Origin: Areca catechu
Lineage: Eukaryota > Streptophyta > Magnoliopsida > Arecales > Arecaceae
Assembly (NCBI GenBank): GCA_021397845.1
Contig: CM038038.1
Location: 66,572,748-66,636,747 of the forward strand
Direction: 5' to 3'
Length of the DNA stretch: 64,000 nucleotides
Positions 44,434 to 55,839 of this stretch are shown in pieces. Every line of letters begins with the position of its first letter. Position 1 is the stretch's first letter. The notes under the pieces were generated by a model. The model ran no database searches and was not told the origin of the DNA. It saw only the letters and a program-made list of their open reading frames with translations. The position numbers and the translations under genes were made by a program.

Positions 44434-45626
44434 TGATGGGGGACGAATTTGATGAAATGGGTGTGTGGGGATGTGATATACTTACCTAGCAATAATATAT
44501 CAGCATTTGAGCTCCAAATATGGTCGAATTCATGGGTGGAAGGGATGAAGAAATTCGAGCTAGAGACAAGGTGAGCAGAAAATCTAACACCCTTGTGAAA
44601 GCTTCCTTTCAAAAAAAATTAAAAGATAGGATCTAAGGGCATAGAAACCCTCAACTAGGCTAAGCAACCTTTAATAACCTCAGATCTAAGGATCAAAAGG
44701 TTTTCTTCCCAACAATGAAGAGAAATTAAGCTCAAGTGGAAAGGTAACACTCACCACTCAAAAAATTGAAGGCTAGAGGCAAGATCTCCACTCCCTTCTT
44801 GGATTCACCATTGGAGCTTGGATCCTTGGCATGGAGCCTTTATCTTTGTCTTCAAATCACCAAGAAGAACCTGCAAAGAGTCAAGGTGAGGTCGAAATTC
44901 AAAGAAATGAAGGGAAAAATGAAGGAATTAATAAGAGAAATGAAGAGAATTGCTGGAATTTTTGTGCAGCACTTCCTCCTCTTCTTGGACTATTTGGATC
45001 TTATGTAGAAGAACTCGGAAATGAAACTATGGCACTCCAAAACTCAAAGCACTCACTCCAATTTTGGATCAAACTCAACACTCCAAAGAAAATCAAAGAA
45101 AGTACTCAAAATTCTAGGAAGAACTCTAGAGAACTAGGCAAAATGGAAGAAAACTCAAACAAGGGAACTTTCATTCATTCAACTCAATTCATGCTTACAA
45201 GAGGGGGAGCCTTGGCCCCTATTTATAGGCCAAGGGCAGCTCCTTTGGGTGGCAAGGAAGTGGATTAGGGAACCAGCTAACTTATGCTTAGTTGGTGGCT
45301 AATTACAAGATTAGTTTTTCTAGCAACTAATCCTAACAAGAGAATTCTAGAAATTCCATATGGCATTATTTCCTTGCAACACTTGGCTTTATCTCATCCT
45401 TCCACATGGTCTTTAAAATTTGGTCTCCAAGTAGGCTTTCATGGTAGAGAATTTCTTCAAGGCTTGGTTGGCCCATGGGCTTGGAGAAGGGGTCTTCAAT
45501 TTGCTTCATAAAATTGGGGTCTTCAAGAGATGCTTCATGATTTTCTGGGAACCTGAAAAAAAGAAATGGGACTACAACCAAAGATCATTAGTTTGTAATT
45601 TCTTTATCTTGCCAATGTCCTCATTA
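44434..45626 (-). repeat. Element E 5' LTR (1,193 bp)
   Basis: Plus-strand start TGATGGGGGACG and end GTCCTCATTA. In element orientation it runs TAATGAGG to CCCATCA. A TATA box reads CCTATAAATAGG on the minus strand (45220-45227). The TSD CTCCT is at 45627-45631. Confidence 0.92.
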
Positions 45627-45631
45627 CTCCT

Positions 45632-45988
45632 TCTCCTCCTTTTCCTTGCTTAGCCACCCCCTTTCCTCTCGCCCGTTGGGTGCTCTTTTTAGACCACGAG
45701 TTTTCCCCGCTTCTTGCCTCGATTTTTCTCCTCCTAGGGGTGCTCGAAGGTCGACGGCATCTGTTGGCCATGCTCCTGAGGTCATTTCCCCTTATAGAAG
45801 GGAGTTATTTTGCAAGCCTTGTTTTCCCGGTGGGATATCATGGCTGGAAAAATTTAGTAGGGCCTCGATCCAAGGGTAGCTGCCCTCAGGTCTGAGATTC
45901 CTGATGCGGCCTTCTTCTTCCGGGTGGTACAGATGGTCGGTTGTAGGACCTAGTGCCTCGATCAGGGCATTCCTCCTGAATTGGTGCA
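45632..45988 (-). repeat. Element F 3' LTR, second fragment (outer end uncertain)
   Basis: Continues the F LTR after element E. The plus-strand end GAATTGGTGCA at 45988 would give a TG start on the minus strand and an LTR near 700 bp. The boundary is inferred only from the TG rule and from the position of the array that follows. No second copy is in the window. Confidence 0.4.
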
Positions 45989-46084
45989 AACGATGGTAGG
46001 CGCACCTTGCAAGCTTTGGGGTGCCATATTGGACATGCTGGCTTTGATGGCAGACTTAGTGCTGATGCCTTCGTCTTTTTCATG

Positions 46085-47021
46085 GCACTTTCAAGGAGCG
46101 ATCTCAACTTTAGTCGAGGTGGGCTATACCTTTGGGGAGCCACCTAGAGAAGGAGCTAAGATGCCGAGCTTGACTTCGACCAAGGTGGGCTCGACCCTGG
46201 GGGAGCCACCCAGCGAAGGAGCTCTGGGAGCTCAACTCCGGCCGAGGTGGGCTTGACCCTTGGGGAGCCACCTGGTGAAGGAGCTGAGATGCCGAGCTCG
46301 ACTTCGACCAAGGTGGGCTCAACCCCGGGGGGAGCCACCTGTGAAGGAGCTGAGGTGGCTCGACTCCGGTTGAGGTGGGCTCGACCATTGGGAGCTGAGA
46401 TGCCAAGCTTGACTCCAGTCGAGGTGGGCTCAACCCTAAGTGAGCCACCCGGCAAAGGAGCTGTGGGAGCTCGACTCCGATCGAGGTGGGCTCGACCCTT
46501 TGGGAGCCACCAGGCGAAGGAGCTGAGGGAGCTCGACTCCGGTCGAGGTGAGATTGACCCTTGGGGATCCACCTGGTGAAGGAGCTAAGGGAGCTCGACT
46601 CCGATCGAGGTGAGCTTGATCCTTGGGGAGCCACCTGGCGAAGGAGCTAAGGGAGCTCGACTCCGGTTGAGGTGGGCTCAACCCTTGGATAGCCACTTGG
46701 TGAAAAAGCTAAGAGATCTCTACTCTGGTCGAGGTGGGCTCGACCCTTTTGGAGCCACCTCGCGAAGGAGCTGAGAGAGCTCGACTCCAGCCAAGGTGGG
46801 CTTCACCCTTGGGGAGCCACCTGGCGAAGGAGCTGAGATGGCTCGACTTCGACCAAGGTGGGCTCAACCTTTGGGGAGCCACCTGGTGAAGGAGCTGAGA
46901 TGGCTCGACTTCGACCAAGGTGGGCTCAACCTTTGGGTAGCCACCTGGTGAAGGAGCTGAGGGAGCTCGACTCCAATCAAGGTGGGCGCGATCCTTGGGG
47001 AACCACCTGGTGAAGGAGCTC
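46085..47021. repeat. 62-bp tandem array of element F
   Basis: The anchor GAGGTGGG/AAGGTGGG occurs at 46116, 46182, 46244, 46310, 46372, 46421, 46483, 46545, 46607, 46669, 46731, 46793, 46855, 46917 and 46979. Spacing is mostly exactly 62 bp, with 66 in two units and one shortened 49-bp unit. Many units carry the small inverted repeat CTCGAC-TCCG-GTCGAG. Reading frames in all phases here are by-products of the repeat. Confidence 0.95.
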
Positions 47022-47664
47022 AAAAAGAGACCTGACATGGCGATGTCTTCCCACTTCGTTGCCAGCTGGATCCGAGGTGTACTCCATGCCAGCTGTCTTG
47101 CCGCATCATTTGCCACCCACTTTCAAGTTCCATCGAAGCATCACGACTGAGATGAAGGGAGTAAATGCAGAGCTGACATGGAAGGACAAAAATTTGGTGC
47201 TATTATTGCTGCAATCACCACCACTTAGTGTATTGTTCCTTGAGTCTAATTCACGGGCGCCATGTCCGCGAGTCCAAGGAAACATAATTACTGGTGCCGG
47301 ACCCAAGGCAATTTTTAGCACATCGAAGCATCGTCACCGGTCGTCCCCCACACATGGCACTCATCTGATGGCGGAGATGCAAAAGGGCATACTATCGCTG
47401 TCCATCAGTTTTGAAAGGAGAGAAGACATTCCACAAACTTGATCTTTCGAACTTCTCGCACTCGTCGGTGGTTCAGGGTTTCCTCCTCCTTGGCTGTCCT
47501 CTCTCTTCAAGATCAACAGGTCAGTCCCTGCATCCTTCTTTTCTTTTTCTTCTTTCTTCTTCTTCTTCTTCTTTTCAACCTGTAGTGTCCGAGTCCTTCC
47601 CTTTTTCTCAGGCAGGCCGAAACCTTCTTTTAGGTCTCCCATCCCCCTCGTCTTTCTTCCTTAA
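47022..47664 (+). other. Upstream region of the antisense ORF in element F
   Basis: No protein-coding evidence. It should contain the promoter and 5' untranslated region of the plus-strand ORF. I cannot point to a convincing TATA box. A pyrimidine-rich (TTC)n tract is at 47536-47575. Confidence 0.5.
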
Positions 47665-48505
47665 ATGGCTCCTTCCGGTCGAACCCTCCAATCCTCTAGC
47701 AATCCCAACAAAGCAGGCCCTTCTCGATCGAGGACTCCGTCCTTTGAGGAGGATGAGGTTCCTCTTATGGTCCAGAGGAGCCTGCATCCCACTGGGATCG
47801 TTATACGAAGTCCTAAATTTCTTCCTTCTTCCTTTGTTCTGGCTGTTGCTCCTCCGGTGCCAGCAGCTTCAACTGGTCCTTTCGGCATCACTTCGATGAT
47901 GATCGAAGAGGACCTTTCTTTGTTCTGGGAGACATATGGGGTCCCGGATTCTATCTGGCTCTCACTCCCAAGGCCAGGGGAACAGGCCATCTCGAGTGGT
48001 TCAGGTCAGATTGCCATCTATGAAGAGTTCCTTATTAGGGGCCTTCATTTTCCTCTTTACCCTTTTTTTCTTTCCTTCCTCAGCAACTTCCACATTGTCC
48101 CAGCCCAGTTGGCCCCTAATGCCATCAGGGTTGTTGCAGGATTCACCATTTTTTATCATTTCCATGGTTTCGTTGCCCATTTTTCCTTGTTCAGGGCTCT
48201 CTTCACCCTGAAATGCCACCCCACCGATGATGGGCGGTGGTTTCTTTCGCCCCTGCCTAAGTACCTTAGGTTCGAACTCCCAACTTCTATCAAGGGATGG
48301 AAGAACCGATACTTTTTTGCTTCGATTGAGGATGTTGATTGGGTCTGGAATGATCCAGACTGGTCCCCAAACTGCAACTCCCAAGTGGAGTCTGCAGACC
48401 GGGAGGTCTTCACTCAGTTGATTAGTGATGTGCTTTCCTCCCTCGATGTTCTGCTGTTGGAGTAGAACTTGTTTGAGGTCGAGGTCAGCCCGATCAGAGA
48501 ACTTG
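47665..48505 (+). pseudogene. Antisense extra ORF of element F, first exon (putative gypsy-type transposon protein)
   Basis: Encoded on the strand opposite to gag-pol of element F. Starts MAPSGRTLQSSSN and runs 266 codons to a TAG at 48463-48465; the frame goes on to a splice donor at 48506. The central part (IYEEFLIRGLHFPLYPFF ... QLAPNAIRVVAGFTIF ... HFSLFRALFTLKCHP) matches my memory of the plant family called putative gypsy-type transposon (Transposase_28), with the WKNRYFFASIEDVDW-type motif after it. Such antisense additional ORFs occur between pol and the 3' LTR in several Tat elements. The protein's role is unknown. The in-frame TAG makes this copy defective. Confidence 0.75.
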
Positions 48506-48585
48506 GTGAGTCTCTACTAGATTTGTCCCTTCTCTTCTTTTTGCTTTTTGACTTGGGACTGACTCTCTTTCCTTCTTTCTTACAG
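48506..48585 (+). other. Predicted intron in the antisense ORF
   Basis: Starts GTGAGTCTC, has a pyrimidine-rich tail and ends TTTCTTACAG. Removing it keeps the frame (… CTT G / GA ATG AAG …). 80 bp long. Confidence 0.65.
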
Positions 48586-48754
48586 GAATGAAGTACTCGA
48601 CCGAGCATTTGATGGAGTATGCTCGCAAAAGGAGCTCTTCGACCGGGCCCAAGGAGACTCCGTCGAAGAGGGCCCAGGTGGAGCCCGACTAGGGGTCTGG
48701 GTCCACTCTATCTTCGGAGGCAAGGGTGGTTGATCCAGCTCCCAGGCCTCCATG
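48586..48754 (+). pseudogene. Antisense ORF of element F, second exon
   Basis: Encodes MKYSTEHLMEYARKR and a Lys/Ser/Pro-rich stretch with one TAG. It ends at PAPRPP, where the 1.7-kb insertion starts. The frame resumes beyond it at 50454. Confidence 0.65.
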
Positions 48755-50453
48755 ATGAGGACCTGAAACCCATCCGGGTTTCTCTTTTATTTTTTTAAGA
48801 TTTTTTTTAGTTATTCCCACTATTCCAGCTATCCATTTTATTCCCATTTTATTCCAGGTTTATCCCCATGTTATTCCCAGCTTATTCCATCATCAACCTT
48901 CTTCAACCCGTTCATGTTCTTTTCTAAAACCTAGTCGCCACCCCCTTTCCCACCCATCCGGGCTGTCCGACCCCCGGCCGCCCCCGCCGGTCCGTCGCCG
49001 ACGCTTGCCCGGCCCCCGCCCTCGCTGGAGAAACTGCCGCCACCGCCCACGCACGTGGGAAGATGAATGGACGTACGAGGCATTCATCCACCCACCTGCG
49101 GTCGTGCCGCCCTGCACCACCGTCGACCTACTGCCGGCTGCCGGTGGGGTCCGCCATTGCCCATGCCCATGGGAAGACGAACGGACATGGGAGGCATCCG
49201 TCCGCCCCATGTGACCGCGTGACGCTGCCGCTGTGCCACCCTGCCACCACCACCCGCCCGCCGGCGCACCGCCGATCCGCCGTCCCGCCGGTGTCCCTAG
49301 GTCCCACACCCTGGGGAAGATCGAACCGCACGCTCATGCATGCCGTGCGACCGTCCCACCCCTGCGTCGCCACCCGCCGCCACCGTCCGTAGCCTGGCCG
49401 CCGCCCCGCCGCCACCGCCCGCCAGCCGTGCTGTCGTCCGCTGGCCCCTGGCCGACTGGAGTTCGGGTTTACCCTATTGCTCGGCCGAGAAGAAAGACCT
49501 GCATGCCTCTCAAAGCAGCCCAAGAAGCCTCTGCATGCTTCTCAAAGCACCTGGAAGGAGACTATCTACATGATTTTTTGAGTGGCATGACTTTCAGAGT
49601 GGAGGGGAATTTCAAAATTCAAATAAATAGGATTTATTTGGTATTTTTTTTAATGAATGTAATTTGGGAAATTTGGGATTTTGATTTTGAATTTGAATTC
49701 AAAATTAAGGAAGGATTTCAGGGGATTTTATTTTTAAATTTCAAAAGGAATATGGGCATCTATAAATACCCATACTCCTCTTATAATAAAATAGTTGAAA
49801 AAATGAATTTTTGAGAGTTCTTCCACTTATGTGTGGTTCTGGGCTGAGGCCCGTTGCCTTCGTCCTTCGGGACATCGAGGGGTATGAGGCCCCAACTTGC
49901 CTTCGTCCTTCGGGATGTCGAGGGGTATGAGGCCCCAACTTCCCTTTGTCCTTTGGGACGTCGAGGGGTGTGAGGCCCTAGGTATCTTCGTTCTCCCTCC
50001 CACCTTCGTGTCTTCTCCTCGTGGCCTTGAGATCCATCCTAGCGCCTCCAAGTATCGAGGATGGCGTAATACCTTAGAGGTGGATGATCTCTTCGTTAGG
50101 ATGAGTCCCAAGGTCCATGAGTTCCAGTCCCTAGTCTCCCATCCTCGACCTTCCTTCACCACCTCCGCCAAGAAAATTTGAAGACCAAAAGAGTCCTGCC
50201 ATTTTAGGAATTTTGAGGGGTCATTCTATCTTAGTCCCGGGAGGCTTCTTAGCCCTCCCACGATCCCTGGTTGTTTAGGTCTTTCCCATTTCAGAATAAC
50301 CATGGGTTTTTCGCTTCCATTCCACATCACTCCACAGTAGCGAGCACACTCTCTGGAAGTCATCGAGGTTAAGAATGGGAGGGGAGACGAGCGACCTGCT
50401 ATGCTACCTATGCTGCCGACCATGGTGGCAAGCTTGCACTAGCGACCATGGTC
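48755..50453. mobile_element. Unclassified 1.7-kb insertion in the antisense ORF, flanked by an 8-bp duplication
   Basis: CCTCCATG occurs at 48747-48754 and 50454-50461. Joining across them restores the reading frame of the antisense ORF. Inside are a T-rich start, a very GC-rich and CpG-rich block (about 48950-49460) coding only low-complexity Pro/Arg/His text, an A+T-rich block with TATAAATA near 49760, and three copies of a 43-bp repeat (49854-49982). I find no clear terminal inverted repeat. An 8-bp duplication would suit a hAT-like element, and GC-rich cargo would suit a gene-capturing MULE (usually 9 bp), but neither is shown. Confidence 0.6.
49854..49982. repeat. Three copies of a 43-bp repeat
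   Basis: Units at 49854, 49897 and 49940, each with CTTCGTCCTTCGGGA and GAGGGGTATGAGGCCC variants. Confidence 0.9.
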
Positions 50454-50853
50454 CCTCCATGGGCCGTGCCACCAAGCATCGAGGTGACCTCGGCACCGTC
50501 ACCCTCCGGATCCCAGCACGCAACGACGGGAGTCTCGATGAATGCCTCGATCATCCAAGACCCCGCCTTGGTAGGAAGGATGATGGAATATGACGTTCAA
50601 CCCCGAGACCGCCGCATGAGGGGAGGTAGGGACTACACGGTGGCCGTACTCAGCATAATTCCCCAACTCTTCTCGGTGAGTGTCTTCTTTAATATTCCAG
50701 TTGGGTCACTGGGACTAACCTTCTCTTTGGTGCAGATCGAGGCCGATGCACTCCTGCTATGAGACTTCTGCGCTAACTAAGCGAAGAGGGAGGCCCAGAA
50801 GGATGAGCGATTGGGCTCCCTCGTAGTCGATGTGAAGACTTTAATGGAGAAGG
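50454..50853 (+). pseudogene. Antisense ORF of element F, middle exons
   Basis: Resumes with WAVPPSIEVTSAPSPSG and SMNASIIQDPALVGRMMEYD up to a likely donor at 50676. A 60-bp intron (GTGAGTGTC ... TTTGGTGCAG, 50676-50735) follows. The next exon (IEADALLL, with two stops) leads into a coiled coil, KREAQKDERLGSLVVDVKTL. Interrupted by element G at 50853. Confidence 0.62.
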
Positions 50854-52418
50854 TGATGCGGGACGAACCTAGGACTGATGAAAAATAGAAAACTAATTTT
50901 TTAATTTTTTTTTTAGAATTTAATTCAGTGGCTAAAGATCCAAAAATAAGTAAATAATCAACAGGAAGACTAGTAATGCAAGAAACTATCATACTCGCAA
51001 TAAGACTCATGTAGAATAATAAAGCTAGGACCCAAGAATTGTGAAACTCCTAGCTTAGGATAGCATACCTATCACCAGATCAGAACTCAGGAGGGGGAAG
51101 GCTTTTATCAGGCAGCGATTGCAGTTCCTTTGAAGAAGAGATCCCTCAATACTCTGGATGGCGCCTGGAAGAACAAGCCTATGGTTCCCGAATCTGAAGG
51201 CGATCTGGACCTAGTCAAAAGGCAAGGAAAGCCTCCTCTGGGAAGGGGAAACACCTCGGGGATCTTGCAAGAATCAAGGTTAGGCATGAAATAGGTAATC
51301 AATGAAAAGAAACAAAATATGAAAGAAAGAACAAGAGGAATTAGGGTTAGGGCTGGCAGCAGAAAAGAAGAAGGAGCTCTTGATCTGGGGCATCTTCAAG
51401 GCTTCTCTTCTTGGACATGGTTGCTGCTTGGAGGCTTGATTTGCTACTAGGGCATGGAGAATCCCAAGGAAGGGTGGTCAGCTAAGAAAGAGAACAAAGA
51501 AGCAAAACCAAAGAACCAAAAACCAGAACACTAGAAGCTGAACACCAAAATAACAGAGTTTTATTTCATAAGAGTTGATTGAATACAAGATGAGGAGGGG
51601 TGGGGTATTTATAGAGTTCCCATGCCCTCTCCTTATTAGAACTTCAGCCCTCTCCTAGTTAGGATAGGCTTACACACTTTGAATGGGAGAAAAACTACAC
51701 AAGTAACCTAAAACTAGGAGTATACAAGTTGAATGAAACATAAACTTGTTTTCCTTCTTTCATTTGTACTCTTCCACATGCTTGGACTTGGTCAACTCAT
51801 GGAGGATGCCTATCCTAGGTGTGTTGGGCTTCAAGGGAGCAAGGGTGGTCAGCCAAAGGCTTCAGGTGCATGGGCTTTGGGCCCCGGAAGGGTGGGGCAC
51901 CTGGGCTGGAATCTATCATCATCAAATTGAAATCTTGGTTCTTCATGGACCTAGGCCTTGCATTCTCTTAGGCTGGGGTGTAGGTAAGTCTTTGGGATCA
52001 TGAGATGCCTTGGTTTGGAAATATGCTCTGGTATCTGGAGGGAATCTAGGCATCTGGAGAGCATCTAGAGGGCATTTGGGGTTTCTGGAAGGAATCTTGG
52101 ACCCTAGGGTGGAAAATAGGACCCAACAAGCTGATGTAAGCTGATGTGAAGGTCTCTGACTCCTGGATAAGGCCTGATGGGGCCCCAAAATAGGGTATCC
52201 TCCTCTCTTGTATATGAACTGGACTAATATTGGACTCATACTAAAATACAGGACTCAATACTGGACTAGGGTTAAGACATAATCAACTAGTCTCAACTAT
52301 TACAGGACTCAATCTTACTTGCTTTCAAAATTATGACACATGACTGAGATTCTAAAAACCTTAATCAGTAAACTATATGGGATCCAGTGATCTGTGTCTG
52401 ATCTTGGTGTCCCCACCA
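50854..52418 (-). repeat. Element G 3' LTR
   Basis: Plus-strand ends TGATGCGGGACG and GTCCCCACCA. The internal side is ATTCTCCC. A TATA box (CTATAAATACC on the minus strand) lies near 51607-51615. Confidence 0.92.
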
Positions 52419-53180
52419 ATTCTCCCAGGGCTGGAGGAACTCAACCTCGTCGAGTAAGGGTCAATTTGGCTCTCGTACTAGTCAAGGAGGGTCTATGTTG
52501 AGGTGCAGTAGATCCTCACCAGTGCTCCACAAGTTCTTAGATTCTGGCTAACTTTATCATTTGACCAATTACCTTTGATAACCTTCATCTCGGGTACTGA
52601 TGGCTTGATCATCCAGGATTCACTCACTCCTTTCCTCACTTATTGGCTAAATTATATATGGACACTCTGGGATGGGTTCTCTCTCAAAGAAAGGGAGTGG
52701 CTTAAAGGGCTCACTAGGTAGCACTATTGGCTCCTTGTGCTCCATAAGTTTTGAAATCCTGAAGGTGGGACTAATACCTAGATCAGGTAGCATCTCAAGC
52801 ATATAGTTATTGGGTCCAACTCTTTTCATTATTCTGAATGGGCCAGCTTTACAAGCATAAAATTTTTAACGATCACATAATCTCCCACATAATCCTTTGG
52901 CTTACTTTTGGGAATTAGCCAAGTTCTTATATGTTTCATTACTTAGATTAATCTTTGGCTAATTTTTTGATGCATATGCAAACATGCTGACACATGCAAA
53001 CTGACAATGCAGGGGACTTATGACATGCAGACTCGACTATGCATTCCTATTGGACTCTATGGGCCTAAACTTTAACAGACTATCGGCTCTCTACGTTTAA
53101 CCTTGGTTTGGTATGTACATGAAAACTTACAATGGACTCCTAGCAAATGCCACAAAGTATACCAAAAATAATATGCAAAC
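52419..53180 (-). pseudogene. pol: Element G integrase remnant
   Basis: Minus-strand pieces: 52829-52647 with VGPNNYMLEMLPDLGISPTF, the module after GPF; chromodomain traces at about 52460-52620; NLSNETYKNLANSQ near 52930; and a core piece YYFWYTLWHLLG at about 53165-53130, equivalent to SYFWKTLWHKLG. Heavily decayed. Confidence 0.65.
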
Positions 53181-53254
53181 CTAACATGTGCAATGAATGA
53201 ATACAACATGAAAACCTAACATGTGCAATGAATGAATGCAACATGAAAACCTCT
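53177..53254. repeat. Short 35-bp tandem duplication in element G
   Basis: ACCTAACATGTGCAATGAAT occurs at 53179 and again at 53214, with a third partial copy after it. Confidence 0.8.
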
Positions 53255-53379
53255 ACATGATACAGGTGAATAGTTAAAGAATCATAAGAAGATCCAAGAA
53301 AGGCAGAAAGTACGAGGTGGACTTAGGGTTAGTCTAGTGGGGTAGAAAGTAAGAAAATGGTTTAGGGTTATTTGGAAAG

Positions 53380-54395
53380 AGTAGGATATAAGAAGGGGTG
53401 TCAGGGATTAATCTTAGACTAATGAGGTTGACCTTATGGGGTTGAGGTATATCTAAAGGGTCTGCATAATGGAAGAAAGGGTCGTTGATTTCAGGGAAGA
53501 GATGAAGTGGAGTCGAGAGGTGATTTCATCCTGAGGGTACTGATTTAAAAAGATCAAGTCCTTAATAAACTCTTCTGGCTCATAAAATTCAGGACTAGGA
53601 TCTATAATTGGACTTTCTTCTAAAGTCTCCTCAAGTAGAGTTGCAGTCACAGGGTCCTGGATTTCTTCCTCTAATGATTCTTCCACTATGGGTTGGGTAT
53701 GGTCAGGTTCAGCTAACTCTGGATTGGCTTCTACCTGGTCCAACCTATTGGTTGCTTGGTTGTTGGTTTGGGTCATTTGGTTGGTTTGGATGGTTGATTG
53801 GGTAAACTGACTTTGGGATTGGGTGATCATCTGGTCAAGCTGGGCTTGGTTTTGGATGTTCATTTGGGTCAATTATTCAATCATGGACTTAAGGAGGGTT
53901 CTAGATTAGACTCCATGGTTGAACTGGGTTGGTTGCACTGGACTTCCGACTCAACTAATTCTGGGTTGGTTTCTATTTGGGTTTGGTCATAGTCAACTAA
54001 TTCTGGGTCTTCTGTAGGTGTATCTTCCTCTAAATCTTTAATTAACTCATCATCTTCATACTCCTCTACCAAACTTGGATCAGCCTCATATACCTCCTCT
54101 TCTAGGTCATCCTAGTGAACCAATGGGGTAGCAGGAGGGGTTTGGTAGGAGGGGTTTGGCTAAAGGAAAACTAGCTAATAACTATGGTAGCAGGGATGAG
54201 TTGACTAAGGGGTTCTTGATTAATACTAAGATTCTGACTATGGGCACTTATCCTAGTGGGTTTAGGTTGACTAAGGGAAAGTGGACTAACACTGGGTTTA
54301 TATCTAGGGGTACTAATCCTATTGGGCTCAGGTTGACTAAGGGTTATGGGTTCATAGGTTATGGGTTCAGTCCTATGGGTTAACTTAAATTCCAA
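53380..54395 (-). pseudogene. Element G acidic/proline-rich linker
   Basis: Homologous to the linker of element B. It has EPEEFIKDLIFLNQYPQDE, a following HKVNLISLRLIPD-like block, ANPELAEPDHTQP, and VEEYEDDELIKDLEE. The 54395-54171 part is Pro/Ser-rich. It lacks zinc knuckles and protease. Frames are broken at about 53880 and 54170. Confidence 0.68.
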
Positions 54396-54792
54396 AGCTA
54401 TGTGATAGGCATCATCTATGTCTCGAATTTGCCATCTAAACAGTTCCCATTGGATAACTCTACGTAAGCCAGCTTTAAACCTAGATATGATTTTAGACTT
54501 AGGTTCAACTATAGAACATGTCCCATAAAACTCATCAAATTGGTCAATGTATTCAGACAGTTTTGTTATCCTGTCTCAAATCCCACCACTGTACTAAAAG
54601 TTTGCGATCCTAGAATCTGGAGTCAGTGCATTTGGGTAAATAGGGACTAGGGCAATAGGGTCTAGGTTCTTGGTATGGGTCATGGTATGAGATTCTCATA
54701 GGGTTGGGCTCTAAGTATGGGTCATAGTATTGGGTTCTTATCCTAGTGGTCATGCAAACATTCAATGAATCAAAGTAGAATGATGCAACCAA
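54396..54792 (-). pseudogene. gag: Element G gag remnants
   Basis: Around 54590-54400 the minus strand reads EYIDQFDEFYGTC-, SRFKAGLRRVIQWELF- and DDAYHIALEF-like text. This is the C-terminal half of the gag domain (EYIAKFDEFAMRC, SRFRTSLREEIQREL in element E). At 54792-54610 there is a Tyr/Pro-rich part with RTQYYDPYLEPNP, similar to the 14-residue repeat of element B. Frameshifts and stops are present. Confidence 0.65.
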
Positions 54793-55825
54793 ACATACAA
54801 GGGTTAGTACAATCTAGGGCTTGCTAGACCTAGAGTCAAAATTGAATGGGTCAGCTCAACTTACACTTAACCCGATAGCTAATCCTTTCATTGGCCAGGT
54901 AGGGATTGGGGTGGTGGGAGGCTCCCCCTGCTTATCACAAGGTCCTAATTATAAACAACCAGTCCACTTAGGTCGTTTGACTCTGGACCCCAGCCTTAGA
55001 CACCAGTTTTCAGTAATAGCCACAGGATTAAATGCACTAGTTGGCCCACACGGTTCGGACCCAACCTGTTAAGTGTCATCTAGTCCTCTAGGGCAAATTA
55101 AGTCTAATTAATTTTAATTTAGGCTTGGGTCAGTATGATGATGGTTGTTTTGGACCTAGGACAGGTGATGAAATCATGCCCTGATCTAAAATAGTGAATT
55201 GCCCTTAAGATTAGGTTAATTAAATGATACACATTCAATGAGTCCTAATGCAACTAATAATAATCAGAAAAAGAAAATATTTTATGTGTATGTTATGATG
55301 TTGCAAGTTAGTTTTAAGTTGATTAGGTTAGCAAACAAATTGGGCTTGGGATTGAGGGGTTTGGAAGTTGGTTAGGTTAGGTTTAGACAAGTATGCAGAG
55401 TTCACAGATTTAGAACATTAGGGCTCGGTTTGATGTAGTGTTTGACATTGATTCCGATGCAAAAAAAAATCAAAAAATTTTAGGACAGAGGATGGACAGC
55501 GATGATGACCTCTACCAAATTTGATACAAAAGTAAAATCAAATGATGATGCAAATCTTAGGGTTTTCGGACTAATGCAGAATTATCAAAATTTTAGTTAT
55601 GGTTTCTAATTTGCCAAATTCTAGGACTTTTGATTTTTTTGTAAAATTAATTAAAAATCATAATAAAACAAAGGACAAGATATAAAACATTTCATGCAAA
55701 TTTCATAGAAAAATATAATTTTTAGGTTATCAAATTTAGATGAAAAATAGACACCTAATGCAGCTAGTAGGATGCAGAAATTAGGGTTTATGATCCTAAT
55801 GCAGATGAATGCTATCCTAAACCTA
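54793..55825 (-). other. Element G leader
   Basis: Non-coding. It has the conserved CATTGGCCAGGTAGG block near 54890 and the AGTCCTCTAGGGCAAATTAAG block near 55080, as in the leaders of the other elements. From 55230 on it is A+T-rich without features I can name. Confidence 0.6.
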
Positions 55826-55836
55826 CTATGATACCA
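55826..55836 (-). promoter_or_regulatory. Primer binding site of element G (one mismatch)
   Basis: The minus strand reads TGGTATCATAG, against TGGTATCAGAG in the other elements. Confidence 0.75.
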
Positions 55837-55839
55837 AAC

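Larger units (their letters stand above)
14883..45626 (-). mobile_element. Element E: non-autonomous chromodomain-type Ty3/gypsy element with TA...CA ends
   Basis: LTRs are 14883-14899 plus 38810-39996 (about 1,204 bp, split by element D) and 44434-45626 (1,193 bp). The TSD CTCCT is at 14878-14882 and 45627-45631. On the minus strand: 5' LTR, primer site, long leader, gag, protease, then an RT N-terminus joined directly to integrase core sequence. Most of RT, RNase H and the first part of integrase are missing. Paired LTRs differ at roughly 55 positions by eye, older than D, B and C. The element's own 5' end is TAATG rather than TG. Confidence 0.88.

Noticed and set aside
46110..47116. Several minus- and plus-strand frames rich in Ser/Pro/Arg
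   Set aside because: All are translations of the 62-bp array.
48893..49523. Pro/Arg/His-rich frames that might be a gene
   Set aside because: All frames on both strands are open because the block is GC-rich; no domain or start context supports any of them.
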